Shown here piece after piece: positions 12,973 to 24,033 of a DNA stretch of 64,000 nucleotides. The notes below the pieces were generated by a model, which was not told the DNA's origin, made no database searches, and saw only the letters and a program-made list of their open reading frames with translations. Made by a program: the position numbers and the translations under genes. Each line of letters begins with the position of its first letter. The stretch's first letter is position 1. The DNA is taken from assembly GCA_942486035.1 (NCBI GenBank), contig CALNXK010000129.1, positions 1,498,501 through 1,562,500 of the forward strand, in the 5' to 3' direction. The DNA is from Porites lobata. Lineage: Eukaryota > Cnidaria > Anthozoa > Scleractinia > Poritidae.

Positions 12973-14030
12973 ACTGGTGTTGACAGCGTTTTTGTCCTCA
13001 GCTTATGCGATGCAACTGAAGGTAAAGTATTATAATGCTATTGAGGTGTCTGTTTTACTCTAACCTGCAAAATATTATATCTTGTTAAGATATAAAGCGT
13101 ACCCAGGAAAAGTAATGCACTTGATGTGGTGAAATTCTTGTGCAGTCAGCTGTTTGTGATGGAAGTTATCGTAACTTGATTGGCAAAAAAGACCGCAGCT
13201 CTTACTAAGTGAAAATCTAGCAATGGAGATTCGTAAATGGAAAATCTTGCAGAGTCTAGCAGCATACATGTTCTTTTAACTGTCTTGGTTAGTAGCAAGT
13301 CAGGCTAATATGTATTTCGTACATAAAGTCAATGTTTTGTGTCCCATCAGTAGCAATGAAAGAATACCTTCCGTTTGTAAGATCACAAATTTATGTAAAA
13401 TGTTTTTATTTGGTGTTCATGTTTGCAGCACCTTCTTATGTTCTTTTTGCAAAGTAATGTACATACTTCTAGCTCACTATTGGTTGAATCTGCTAACATA
13501 AAGATTTAGCCAACCCCAAAAGCAAAGCTCTTATGGAGTCTTTTAAGACATTTCTTTCTTTCTTCTCAATTTTCGCCATAAGCAAGAAGCAAACTGAATT
13601 CCTCAGAAAAAAAAAAATGGACTTTGGAGAGCCTTCTATCGTTTGAAAACTTATAACTGGTTAGCGGAGAAATTTTAAAAATCATGTCACCTCAAGTAGT
13701 TGTTAACCTGAGCCCCTAATACTGTCTTGTGATACTGGTCAGCGGATACTCGATCTCACAGCTGTCAATTGACCGTTAAATCCAGATAGTATATGCTTTG
13801 GACTCCAAACTAGTAAGTGTGACATTTCACATCTACTAACATGAATGGAGTGGACATTTTGTCACTACTAAAATATTCTTGGACGTATAGATAACCAAAT
13901 ATCATTACCCATGGTGCTGCACTGCACATGCAAGAGATCCGCTGTTTGTTTGCTCAGTTTTTTATTAGTCTGCTAGAAGTGAATCTTATTGACATCAGAT
14001 TTGTCTTATCTCACGTTGCAATTTTGTCAG

Positions 14031-15998
14031 GGAACTTGTTTCCCTTTCCAAATCTCTTGGCGTATATGACATTGGACCGTTTTCAGTGTAAGTAAACCAT
14101 GTTTAATTTACCACAAGCTTTAGAACTAATGAAACAGTTCATATCCTTGGTCTGTTAACGGAAGACTCGTGGTGAGCCAAATCCTTTTTGTCAAGCCAAT
14201 TGTCTATACTAAGTTTCTGTCATTTAATTATCTGATCAACATGAGTAGTTGATAAGACCTGGAAGAGAGAAAAATATCAGTCTTCCGTGGAAGACAAATA
14301 CTGAACTTTGCGTTGGTTAGTTGATTGCTCCATTTTTGAATAGCCAATGGGAAAATATTTTCTTATCTTATGATTTTCTTTACACTTTAGAATAGGTTTT
14401 TGCTTGTGAAAATGTTCAGCAATTTCTTTGATATTTATTATTGCTTTTACAGAGTTTGTATAATAATATTATTACGTACTATCAAAGCTTGCTTTGCAGG
14501 ATCAGGATTACTGTTGAAAATGTCTTTCATTTTTGAATAAAAGTCTTTTTGTTGTTTTGTTTTTTCCTTCTCAATAGCTATGGTGACATGTGGAATGAAT
14601 GCATTATTGGTAAGAGTTATGAGTTTTCTTTAAGGCAGAAGAGGCAGTTACTAATTCAGTCATGCAGTGACAGAAAAGAAATGCACAAAAAATTAATTCT
14701 TGCATGCACGTGCAGAGTTGTTGTTATGCTTTTTTGTCATTCTTGTTACCCCTTATCGTGGTCAGGTCTTAAGGTACTTATCAGTTTATATCAACTCTCA
14801 CCTTCAGATTGGTCTTCTGTCTTTTTCATTAATTTTTACATTCATAGGCACATGATACAGTGAATAAAACAAACTCTGCATTAAGCTATAATTATTCCCT
14901 CCTCTGGGGTGGGAAAACAACCATTTGTGTGATGATGAAAAATTGTGTTGTGAGAGTGTTGTTTGTAGCAGAGCCAGCAATGGCTGAACCCACTGTCACA
15001 ACTTCACTTGATTGAACACAAACGCAGCTTGGCTGATGTCTTGATGCACAATGCAATGGTTGTGTCTTTGTGGTCTCCCTCGCTTGTATTGGCAGAGTCT
15101 TATTAATGATATTGTAAGCAACATACTCGTTTGTTGCGGCTCTTTTTATCAGACAAGGGGTAATAATCAGTGAAGGCTGCTTAAAAAGTTTTATTTCAGA
15201 GGTTAATGTAACTGATTATCCTAACTAGTTTTACCAAGATTTAAATCATAAAAATAGCAAAATACTGACTTTTGCACAGGGTTTAGTGTGCTTAAAATGG
15301 TGCTCTCGTTTATGCTGAATGTATAATCAAGTAGCCTTTGGAAAAACCAATTTTAAGCTGTTTGAAGTAAAACAGATTTTGAACACGTGTTTGCTAAAGG
15401 CTGGTTTTCATCCGCGACGGAGTCGGATATTCGAAGTCCTCACCATATGCACGGAGCATTACAATTTAGTGAAAAATGCTTTCTGATCATCCGGTTGCAA
15501 CTCCATCACTTATGATCCTGTGAGAACTCGGTTGTTGAAGTCACAAGCAGAAGTGGCAGAACTAAATCAAACACAAAGCATGGGATCAGGCCTTGTGATT
15601 AGTTCATCCTTCAACTTTTGCTTCCAGATCTGGTTTTCCCCAGGTCGTAAATGAAGCGACAGGTGGTCAGGGCGAAATCGGAAGAGTTTTCATTTTTGTC
15701 TGATTCCAATTCCTTGGAGCTAATCACTCCGCTTACAACACCAACCAGTCTTAGGGTGTGAATAGGGCTTTTCAATAATAGCAGGATTTTCCTCATTATT
15801 TGTTGTCACTATTTCTCATCAAAGTGTCTGTCTTGTTCGAATAAAGTATTTGTATTTATTGTTATGTTCACAGGTATGTTGTATTCTTTGTACAAAACCA
15901 CTGTCCCTTCGTCTACTTTTACAAGGGTGAGGCTTGGTACAGAAGAGGGAGCTTTTCTGTAACTATGTTTGAGAGCTGCTCAAGGTATATCCATGAAG
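14031..15998 (+). CDS. Candidate two-exon fragment of an unidentified gene
   Basis: Two segments have good splice signals and compatible phases. Exon 14031-14087 (acceptor attttgtcag, donor gtaagt) reads ELVSLSKSLGVYDIGPFS and ends with two bases of a codon. Exon 15874-15998 (acceptor tgttcacag, donor gtatgtg) completes that codon and stays open for 41 codons, beginning YVVFFVQNHCPFVYFYKG and ending SCSRYIHE. A possible last exon at 17529-17557 joins in phase and adds TLQSEKYT before TGA. A separate open segment with splice-like borders at 12973-13021 (TGVDSVFVLSLCDATE) would need a further linking exon. I do not recognise the protein. It could be a real small or lineage-specific gene, a decayed gene, or chance. 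Confidence 0.35.
14947..15050 (+). repeat. ~104-bp direct repeat, copy 1
   Basis: The segment beginning gttgtgagagtgttgtttgt and running to about gatgcaca is repeated in the same orientation at 16990-17092 with only scattered mismatches. It has no coding signal. The two copies are about 2.0 kb apart and do not extend into similar flanks that I can see. Confidence 0.75.
15401..15745. mobile_element. Partial MITE of the CTGGTTTTC family
   Basis: It starts ctggttttcatccgcgacgg and contains tcggag/aagcagaag segments in the same order as the fuller element at 27,887-28,437. The matching right terminus is not recognisable, so the copy is truncated or diverged. Confidence 0.6.
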
Positions 15999-16370
15999 GT
16001 ATGTGTTTGTTTGCTTGATTATTTTTAAATCCTCCAAGTGAAGGATAGAGGGGATGTATTACGAAATATTCAAGACATATTTAATTAAGGAAATAAAATT
16101 TAATGAAGATAAGTAATCAAGCAAACCTTTGATTTTGGTTTGGACATTAAGGGTTACATAAACAGACACGTGACAGATACGTTCAAAGTGGAGGCAAACT
16201 AGCTTTCTTTTTCACTGATGGCCTTATTTCATAGTAGGGACCATCCCAAATCCCAGTGTTTTTAACTTAGAGTGTAACTGTCTCACCAAAACTGGCTTGT
16301 ATGAGTTTTCATGAAATTTCAGTCTTGGTCCAATTTGTAGTTAATTTCTTACTTGCATAGTTACATTTTA

Positions 16371-16951
16371 CAGTACGACTACTGTAACCGAGGCCACTAA
16401 GACAAAGTCGACCAATGAGATTACAGGAAAATAACAATACATTCCAAGAAAGTTGGTTGAGGGCCAATTAGCTGGCCATGAAAAACAATAAGTTACTCGA
16501 AGCTCAAAATTCTAATACTGATAACAAACGTTTTTCAAGAAGGCAAAATATTCCACTAGACAATGTTTTTCTATTCAAAACTTTATATATAATATCCAGG
16601 AAACATGTTTGTTTGACACAATCTGTTATTTTGTCATCTACCAGCAATTTCTTCGCTACCATTGCCACGCATTGTAATTATATGCGACCTCTCAAGTCAA
16701 AATATCACTAGCGTTTACATTTTTTTGCCTCTGTCAACACTCTAACGGACCTCTCAGGAAACATAGGCTTTCTTCAGCGGGTTCAAAAGGTCAGGTTTGT
16801 AAATTGTAATTGGTTGATTTCGACCCATGTTGTCGATTTCGTTTCGTTGTAATTATGATTGACAACTCACTTCCTTGAAATGTATTGTTATTTTCCGGTC
16901 ATCCAATTGGTCAACTTTGTCTAGGTGGCCCCAGTTCTAGTAGTCACACTG
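16371..16951. mobile_element. Pogo/Tigger-like MITE with ~85-bp terminal inverted repeats
   Basis: The left end (cagtacgactactg, then acaaagtcgaccaat and ggaaaataacaatacat) matches the reverse complement of the right end, with mismatches, over about 85 bp. Both ends abut TA (16369-16370 and 16952-16953), as expected for Tc1/mariner/pogo-type insertion. There is no transposase frame inside, so it is non-autonomous. Confidence 0.75.
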
Positions 16952-16989
16952 TAATACATGGGATGCTTCAGTGCAGTGATGATATTTCA

Positions 16990-17092
16990 GTTGTGAGAGT
17001 GTTGTTTGTAACAGAGCCAGCAATGGTTGAACCCACTGTTACAGCTTCACTTGATTGAACACAAACTCAGCTTGGCTGATGTCTGATGCACA
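16990..17092 (+). repeat. ~104-bp direct repeat, copy 2
   Basis: Second copy of the segment at 14947-15050. It begins about 40 bp after the end of the MITE at 16,951, so the two may have arrived independently. Confidence 0.75.
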
Positions 17093-18809
17093 ACAAACCT
17101 GGCCACTTGTTAAGACTGCATTCATTATGTATACCAAAGGGAGGGGAGCAGATGATTTTGGGGAGGATCTTGAAATTTTTTGAAGAGAAAAGGGGGGATG
17201 GTGAAAATTTCTGAAGGCAGGAAAGTTGGATGCCAATATATTTAGATGCCATTGAAAGATTATCCACATTATCATTACCACCTTTATTTTTATCCCGCTT
17301 TTATTAATAACGTCACGGATTGTTTTCATTCTCATTGTAGTCTATCATCATGATCATTATCATCATCATCACCATTATTGTCATCAAAATTAAACCACCT
17401 TTGTTACTTTCAAAGCGTCTAAAGTTATGATAAACTCCTCAGCGTCTATGTTTGCAAGATTTAAATCAACTTTTGCTGCTTAGAAGGAGTGAAATTGATC
17501 AGTAGTATTTGGTCTGTTGGTTCTGCAGGTACGCTGCAATCAGAAAAATATACTTGACTACAGGTCAAGCATGGTTCTATAAACAAAAGTGATCATATGT
17601 TTGGCGACAAATCTTTAGAAAGCTTCTTAGATTTGCATCTAGGATGGAATTTCTTAAAATAGAAATTTCTTTAGATTGGTGATGTCATTAAAGGATATCG
17701 AACGAATGATATTGTCTGTATTTAGCTTTCCCTCTATTAAGCCACAATCAGTGCTGGGTAAGAATATGCTTGTTTGAGTCAAGCTTTCGGCGGAGGAGGC
17801 AAAGTGGCACTGATCTCAAATTATATTTTTCTTTTGCAAAAAACTCATTTTGATAGTCCTTACCATTCCTTGGTAAAAGGAAAATAAACTTGAACCAAGG
17901 TTGATTTTGACCCAATGCATAACAAATATTGCATTCATTTTTTTTCTCTTGGTGAACTTGGTGATGCAATGTTCTAACTGGTATCGTGGCCTTAACAGTT
18001 GAAAATGGTGAATTAAAACCTCCATCTCCTTTTTTGGAGAGATGTGTATTTCACTGAATGCAAAGTATGTGGACCTCTTCTTAGAGGTAGACTGACTTGC
18101 AATTCCCTTTCCTTTTTGTTCTTAACTGATCAGGCCATTCAATATCTTTTAGCAACAGTTGTATAGCTTTTCATCTGCCTTTTTGTTCGCTTTGTCTTTT
18201 TTTTGTCTTCTTTTCACTTGGGCTTGCTAGTCTAGGTTTCAAATTTAACCTGTCTGGGGATGATCGCATTTTATTATTGTTGCCGCATGGCTCCAGTATG
18301 CAAAATCTCTTTGAGACCGCACAGCCAGCGTTAATCTCTTACAACTTTCTTTAAATACTAAAACCTGTGAACCTTTGGTTACCTTTTGTTTTTAGTTTTC
18401 TATTTTAAACGTTAATCTCTGTACCATTTCATCATATTGCCCATATGTTACTTTTCTAAAACTTGGGGGGCGGGGGAGTGTCATTTTTTCTTTTGGTTAA
18501 GGAGGGGATGTCAAGAAATTCTGTATGATGTCTGGGCGATATTGAAATATTTTGCCCCTTTAAAAAATATCCTTGTCCCCCACCCCCATCCCCCCAGTAT
18601 TAGTCATAATGAATGCAGCCTAAGAACAGTTTCATTTGGTTTTCCGTTCTTAATCAAAGTGTACACTTTGTACAGTGAAAAGTAATAACCAGTTCCTTGT
18701 TAACTTTTAGAACTTCTTCAGTTCCATTGTCCTTGTGTGCAATGTCCACTCTTAATCTGGTAGTTGGCTTGAAACGGCGATCAGATGTTTCTTGCATAAA
18801 AGTTGCAGC
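17093..18809. other. Intergenic; low-complexity and G-rich repeats
   Basis: Contains a degenerate (ATC)n tract at about 17,340-17,390 and two G/C-rich segments sharing ctgcattcattatg in opposite orientation (about 17,110-17,225 and 18,460-18,620), probably diverged copies of one repeat. No supported gene apart from the possible terminal exon at 17529-17557 described with the 14,031 gene. Confidence 0.4.
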
Positions 18810-18857
18810 ATGGCGGCTAGCATCACATCACAGAAACGTAAAATTCAACACTGGGAG
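18810..18857 (+). CDS. Candidate first coding exon, unidentified gene
   Basis: An ATG in good context (gcagcATGG) opens 16 codons, MAASITSQKRKIQHWE, ending exactly at a strong donor (gag|gtaagg). The combination suggests a real 5' coding exon with a phase-0 border. No second exon could be identified, because the downstream 2 kb becomes transposon-dense. The product is unknown, and chance is a real alternative for a frame this short. Confidence 0.35.
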
Positions 18858-19137
18858 GTAAGGAGCACAACGTTTTGTCGCAATGTGGGTGTTGCACAGG
18901 GTGTCCCAACGTAACGAGACGAGGACTGTAGGCCGTAACAATTTCTTTCGTCAATTATCCCGTTCAGATTTCATTAGATGCCCTTGGGTCTGCGACAATG
19001 GTAAATAAAGTGTTAACCAGCGACAATCCATGTAGTTTACCTATTTGAGATAGTGACTCATGAGAATAAATACGTCGCGGGGTAAACACTGTCTGAAAAC
19101 ACGGAAGTTGGTGTAGTGCAGCCGTTTCCCCCGGAGG

Positions 19138-19368
19138 TTAAATCGTCCGGGCGTTAATTGGCCTGTTTTTAATAGGATTTTCGGCAAGGATAGGACGATC
19201 TGAATGAAAGTTGACAAGTTTTCCCTGTTCTTTCACGTTAGGTTGGCGGAGGTGAGCGCGAACCACCGCTCCGCCCTTAGTCAAGCGTTTTTTGTTGCAA
19301 GAGCTTGGTTTTTTGACCTGTCGTGCAAGCTTCAACATTGCCATTGTCGCTGACCTGAAGAAAGACAT
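19138..19368 (-). CDS. Hypothetical 76-aa basic protein
   Basis: The frame starts MSFFRSATMAMLKLARQVKK and is strongly basic, with Lys/Arg spread evenly and few acidic residues, and ends RPINARTI before TAA. The N-terminus (few acids, Arg/Lys, hydrophobics) could act as a mitochondrial presequence, but that is inference. No family was recognised. It lies antisense to the intron that would follow the 18,810 exon. It might be a small gene, the first exon of a longer one, or fortuitous. Confidence 0.3.
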   Translation of the reverse strand: MSFFRSATMAMLKLARQVKKPSSCNKKRLTKGGAVVRAHLRQPNVKEQGKLVNFHSDRPILAENPIKNRPINARTI

Positions 19369-20058
19369 GGTCTTCAGAGAGAGATTGAAGGCAAGAAGAC
19401 AAATTAGAATTTAAAACTTAATTTTACTGTAACATTTTAGTACATTTTTAATCTCAGTCGCCCCATGATTTTAGTAACTGACTGAAAAATGCCAAGTGTA
19501 ATAAACGGTGAAAAGCAAGATTTGTTTTCCTTGTGTGTAACTGTGTGTTTTAACTCAACAACCCCGAACTTGCTCATGAGGTCTTTCTTCAGTCCGTCAA
19601 AACAATAGAACAGGTTTTGGCCCTGTTCAGACGTCGAATTTTTTATGAGCCGAACGCGACAGGCCTCACCTGGTTTTAATTATGCGAATGACCTTTATTT
19701 GTTCAAATGGCACGACGTTATTCTCGGTTTGCAACCAGTGACAAGGCGGCCATGTTGGTTAATTGGTGCAGTTCCTGCTTAGATCTTGCCTAGGCCTCCC
19801 TCGATACTCGGCGAAACCTGCGCATTAATTAGCAATTATTGGATGAGGCTGAGGATGATCTGAAGAATTATGCAGATCGCGAAGGGTGGTGGAGGCAGAC
19901 AACAACCTGCGAGACCAGCATAATTGTACAGATCATACAAAAGCTTAAGTTAAATCGTTTTATTTTTTTTATTCAAAATAATTCATGCTTAAATTCCCAT
20001 TTTTGTTTGCCGCTTCCTCTTGCAAATTCTAGGTATAAAGGATGTTTGGTCTAGCAGA
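19369..20058. other. Intergenic, repeat-derived
   Basis: At 19,618-19,680 the sequence ctgttcagacgtcgaatt followed by atgagccgaac resembles one end of the element at 60,699-61,612. The segment at 19,840-19,900 looks like part of a common repeat rather than a gene. Nothing else is recognised. Confidence 0.4.
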
Positions 20059-20799
20059 ATATATAACAATTATTCACCGAAGTGGAGGTGGCTGGTAGTG
20101 TGTATTTACCGAGGTCGCGAGGCGGCGAGGTGAATCTCCACTACTAGCCATCGACACTGAGGTGAATAATTGTTTTAGTAAATACTAAAACAGTGAGATA
20201 ATTGAGCACAAAAATGATGATTTTTAACTCATTTACTGTTGCCAACGATTACAATTTTGGCGCGCGATGACCCAACGGCCGCGGTCGTCGCTTTTTCTTG
20301 GCGACAAGTAAAACTTTTGAAGGCGTTTGTTTAGCTCTTGCGGGGAAGTTTCTTCAAAAGGAGTTGTGAATTCTTTTTGTATTCAAAATCATTCTGTAAA
20401 AAAGATTATTAAATTTAGTTTTAAGCTTATCTATGGACAAGTCAACTAAATAAAGTAACGCAAGACTTAAGCTTAATTTGCATTTGTAAACAAAAAACTT
20501 TTTCACCGTTTCTATCGATAAATTCAAGTCAAAGAGACAAATCTTTACCTGTTAAAACTTCCAAACCGAACTTCGTCACCTTGTTCATGTATTTTGGGAA
20601 TAGCTTGCTTGATTAGTTGTGAAATTTCTTAGTTTGTTACGGCAGCAAACCGGGAAGGCATTTTGCTCGCAACTTACGCGAGTTTGGCGTCGCTCGCTCG
20701 GAGGAACTGGAGGTGAATCAGTGAATAGTGCAGGATATTCACTGATTGAGTAGCCAATCAGAGCGCGCGAAAAACACTATCCACTGTTTTAGTATATAC
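20059..20799 (+). mobile_element. Non-autonomous DNA element with hairpin end, copy 1
   Basis: The left end is itself a palindrome: acaattattcaccgaagtg pairs with the cactgaggtgaataattg region about 90 bp later. About 670 bp (20,059-20,730) matches the reverse complement of 48,912-49,575 over its whole length with small indels. It ends ttttagtatata and carries ccaatcagagcgcgcg near the right end. No coding capacity. Its right end is the target of the next element. Confidence 0.8.
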
Positions 20800-21631
20800 C
20801 AAGAGAGGATAAAGGGGACACAGAGGGCATCCCCCATACGCACCCTATTCCATAGGTAATTCGTCTCGAGTTATTTTTAAGACGACAGATCCCAAGGAGG
20901 ATTAGACAACAGCCAATCACATGGCGCGCATGTGTTCCGCGTGGATGACCCACGCTTAGAGCCATGCGTCCTTCACGAATTGACGCAGAAAAAAATGGCG
21001 GGAGACGCGGAGAGCGATATTGCCATTCGTTTTGTCGACGAAAACGACTAAAGAGAGATTTCTGCTAAAGCTGTGTCAGCGAAACTGAAATTAAAAAAGA
21101 ATCGCCCTTCCTCTCTTGTATAGAGCTAACAGTACAGCAGGGAAATGCTTCACACTGAATATTCTCTAAGGATCATTTAAAATTTACAGTTTGAAGAGAG
21201 CAATTTCTGTTTTGATATTTATTCTTTTATTAGTCTTTTATTATTCAACAAAAATAACTCTTGGCGTCCTACTTGCTTTATTGTACAAACGACCGGTTTC
21301 AATAGACCGGCGAAATTTCTAATTTTATTAAAGCACTGAAGTTACGATAACTTCGAGTTAAACTGATTTCACGGGTTGTCAAAGAGTCCAGCGATTCCCT
21401 TTCCCAGGTGAGCGCCGACTCATTTTGCTTCGATATTCAGAAATGCTCTCGATCTCTTTACGCTTTCATTGCCTTTCGCCCGACATGTTTTGCACGGCGT
21501 TTAGTCATGCGAAACATCCACGCAGCGCGCGAAGTAACTTCATCCCGATTCTGAAAATAACTCGAGACGAATTACCTGTGGAATATGGTGTGTATGGGGG
21601 ATGCCTTCTCTGTCCCCTTTATCCTGTCTTG
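20800..21631. mobile_element. ~830-bp MITE with ~80-bp TIRs and 7-bp target duplication
   Basis: The left terminus (caagagaggataaagggg) is the inverted match of the right terminus (cccctttatcctgtcttg). The inverted similarity continues for about 80 bp to the ctcgag near 20,870 and 21,561. Both sides are flanked by tatatac (20,793-20,799 and 21,632-21,638), a 7-bp direct repeat; with one more base considered it approaches the 8 bp typical of hAT elements. It inserted into the AT-rich end of the preceding element. There is no transposase. Confidence 0.8.
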
Positions 21632-21873
21632 TATATACTAAATAGATTTAGCCAGGGTTAAAAGCGAAGCTCTCGATAATATTTGTAGTTTGCTCAAACA
21701 AAATATAGAATCGTGTAATGCCAAGCGGCGAAGGCAACGAGAACGGTGAAAGAATGACAATAGGTCTAATTAGCAAAAAAGCAACTTTGCACGTGCATCA
21801 CACTTTTTTGTGCATTTCTTTGCCGTTGTTTTGCACGACTACAACGTGAAACTTCCGAGGATGCCTATATACC

Positions 21874-22208
21874 GAGCCAGGACTCAAGGCAGGACTCGAC
21901 AATTGTCGCTTTTCCGCCATTTTCACGTCGTGTAAGTCCCATGACCATTAAGAAGAGCGTTCTCGCGGCAGTCATGGAAGGAAAGCTCGAGTTAGGGTTA
22001 AGGTTTGATTAGGGTGAGGGTTACGGTCAAGTTAATGTTAGGGTAAGGTTAGAGTTAGGGTTAGGGCTAGGAGGTTTAGAGTTAATTAGGAGTCCCTTTT
22101 GTTACTTTTATTTTACTTTTGTTTATTTGCTTGTTAATCATTTTTATTAATTTATTTTTTTGCTTACAGTAAGATAGGAAAAGTACATACTGGCTTGAGT
22201 CCTGGCTC
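21874..22208. mobile_element. Small TIR element carrying telomere-like repeats
   Basis: The left end gagccaggactcaaggcag (21,874) is the inverted match of ctggcttgagtcctggctc (22,190-22,208) with one mismatch. The inside is dominated by degenerate ttaggg units. The motif gaaacttcc flanks it loosely at 21,848 and 22,234, which may mark the insertion point. Confidence 0.6.
21994..22082 (+). repeat. Degenerate interstitial TTAGGG array
   Basis: About a dozen units of ttaggg or one-base variants (gttagggtta, ttagggtgaggg, ttagagttagggttaggg) lie in one orientation. TTAGGG is the ancestral metazoan telomere repeat. Here it lies inside a short TIR element, so it need not mark a chromosome fusion. 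Confidence 0.7.
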
Positions 22209-22219
22209 GAATCTTGGCG

Positions 22220-22332
22220 TTGACGTTAGTCTCGAAACTTCCTAGTTACACGTTTTTTTGAGGAAATGTCGTAGCTTTGACGTTAATCTCGAAACTTCCT
22301 ATTTACGCGTTTTATGGAGGAAATGTCGTACG
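22220..22332 (+). repeat. ~56-bp tandem duplication
   Basis: Two adjacent units read tgacgttagtctcgaaactt to gaggaaatgtcgtag and tgacgttaatctcgaaactt to gaggaaatgtcgtac. Both differ only at scattered positions. They lie at the start of a repeat-like stretch that runs to about 22,640. Confidence 0.75.
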
Positions 22333-24033
22333 TGTTCTTGTTAACTTTTTTTTTCTCACTGCTGCTCATTTTCACCTTGGTGGCCGCCAGCATTTCTCAT
22401 TTTCTCACTGCCGTTACAAATTGTTCATGTTGTTCTTCCAACCAAAAATGTCTCCTTTGTTTTTTATCTCTCGCTTTAGCTCTCTGTCGCTCTTTTTCTC
22501 GTTGAGCTTCGTCAGCCTGTCGCCTACTTCCTCTTTTCCTTGTCATTCTCTTTCCCTATATTCAAATTTTGTAGACATGAATATTAATCTAAGCTCAATA
22601 CTTAAGACAACACGGATACAGAATCAATTTCCGCTTTCCGTTTTCGTCTTTATTGACTCTTTGGTTGTATCTGCTTCACAAGACGGGAGTGGCTATGCGA
22701 TTTCCCGGCAAAATAACCTCGAGTTGCATTTGGGTTGCCATACCTGTTGATTGAGTTATTTTACATTGGTATGCCTGGTCGGGCGTATAGTCACGTGATT
22801 ACCACGTTGGGTGGATTACCACATTTTCTTAGGTATAGGGCTACGCTCGCGCGCTCGCGTGGAGCTTTGCTACAAACATCAAATAGGAGTTGCCATCCAT
22901 CGAGTTGTATTTTTGTTCCGTTGTTTCCATGATTTCAGGCAGTAATTTGGCTATTTCTTCTTCGCAAAACGTGTGAAATTTTTCGGCATTTTTCTCCAGC
23001 TGAGCTAACGAAACCTTGTCCCCAGGGCTTCTCGGTTGCCACCCACTTTTTCTGTTGATATCCTGCACTATTTACGTCATGTCACTGGATATCGCAAACG
23101 TCTTCCAAATTTGGTCAACGCTTGCTGGTTATTAAAGAATTAGCCGTGGGACTTAAACCAATCAGAGGAGGTGATGCGAGCTCTTTTAACGCATCTCAGA
23201 GCTATAAGCCACTCTCCACAGAACCCAAATCGAAGGTATACGCCATTGTACAAAGCGTTTTAACATCTGAATTCGAAGCCATTATGGGAAGGTATCTGGG
23301 CCCCAGAAGAGCTAAACGGAGCCACATTTTTGTCCAAACAGTGTTGTCCAACTCATTCTACACGTTTTGCAGTTCTGGATGTTCCGCTTATTGTTGTCAT
23401 TTCCTTGTCTTAAATACCCCACAGTCTCATCTGACATTTGTGAACGACCACTAGATTGTTACATACCCATTGTGTTTCTGAATGTTTTGACTTTTAATGA
23501 ACTATTCTGTTTTTCGTTTAGTTTTACGGTTTTTTTTTTACTTTTATTATCAAATGCACTCGAACGATAAGTATTAAATTTTGTACAATTATATCTCCAC
23601 TTGTTTTAAATGGTTATTATTTTCCTGTGGCTCACCCAGGTAATTTAAAACCGCAGTATTTCCCTATTCACAAGTTTTTGTTATATTTACATTATTCCCA
23701 GTGTGAAATGGTGAACAAATTGAAAACGATGCAAACTGTTTGAAACGCAGGTGCCTGTATTAATGATCACCAATTTCCCTTCTTTTCCATATTTTAAAAG
23801 TTTCTCAGCGTCATTATTGCATTTTGACTAATCTGAGATATCGTTTCTTTTTTTTTTTCCGCTGCTTAATCTCCTGGAAATCGTTTATGACGGTTGTAAT
23901 CTCCCTGCCACTATACAAACTATATTTATTATGTATAGAATAAACGAAAATTTTAAACGTCTCGAATTTCAGATTGTGGAGACGTCGTTTCCATTGCCTT
24001 CCGTTTTTAACAACTAGACAATTAAAAAAAAAG
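22333..24033. other. Intergenic; repeat remnants
   Basis: The 22,333-22,640 segment resembles an abundant coral interspersed repeat (recognised from memory). A 75-residue minus-strand frame at 22,841-23,068 (contains KFHTFCEEEIAKLLPEIM) and a 110-residue plus frame at 23,122-23,454 lack family signal. The motif ccccagggcttctcg at about 23,020 recurs at about 31,378. A TTTATT near 23,925 (AATAAA on the minus strand) may be the poly(A) signal of the 24,034 gene. Confidence 0.4.

Noticed and set aside
14578..14609. Exon-like segment with a strong donor (gcattattg|gtaaga)
   Set aside because: Its phase fits the exon at 14,031 but then forces a stop in the 15,874 exon, whereas joining 14,087 directly to 15,874 stays open.
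22277..22750. 157-codon frame rich in Phe, Leu and Ser
   Set aside because: Composition comes from a T/C-rich interspersed repeat, with a second frame open in parallel, and no signal peptide or domain that is convincing.
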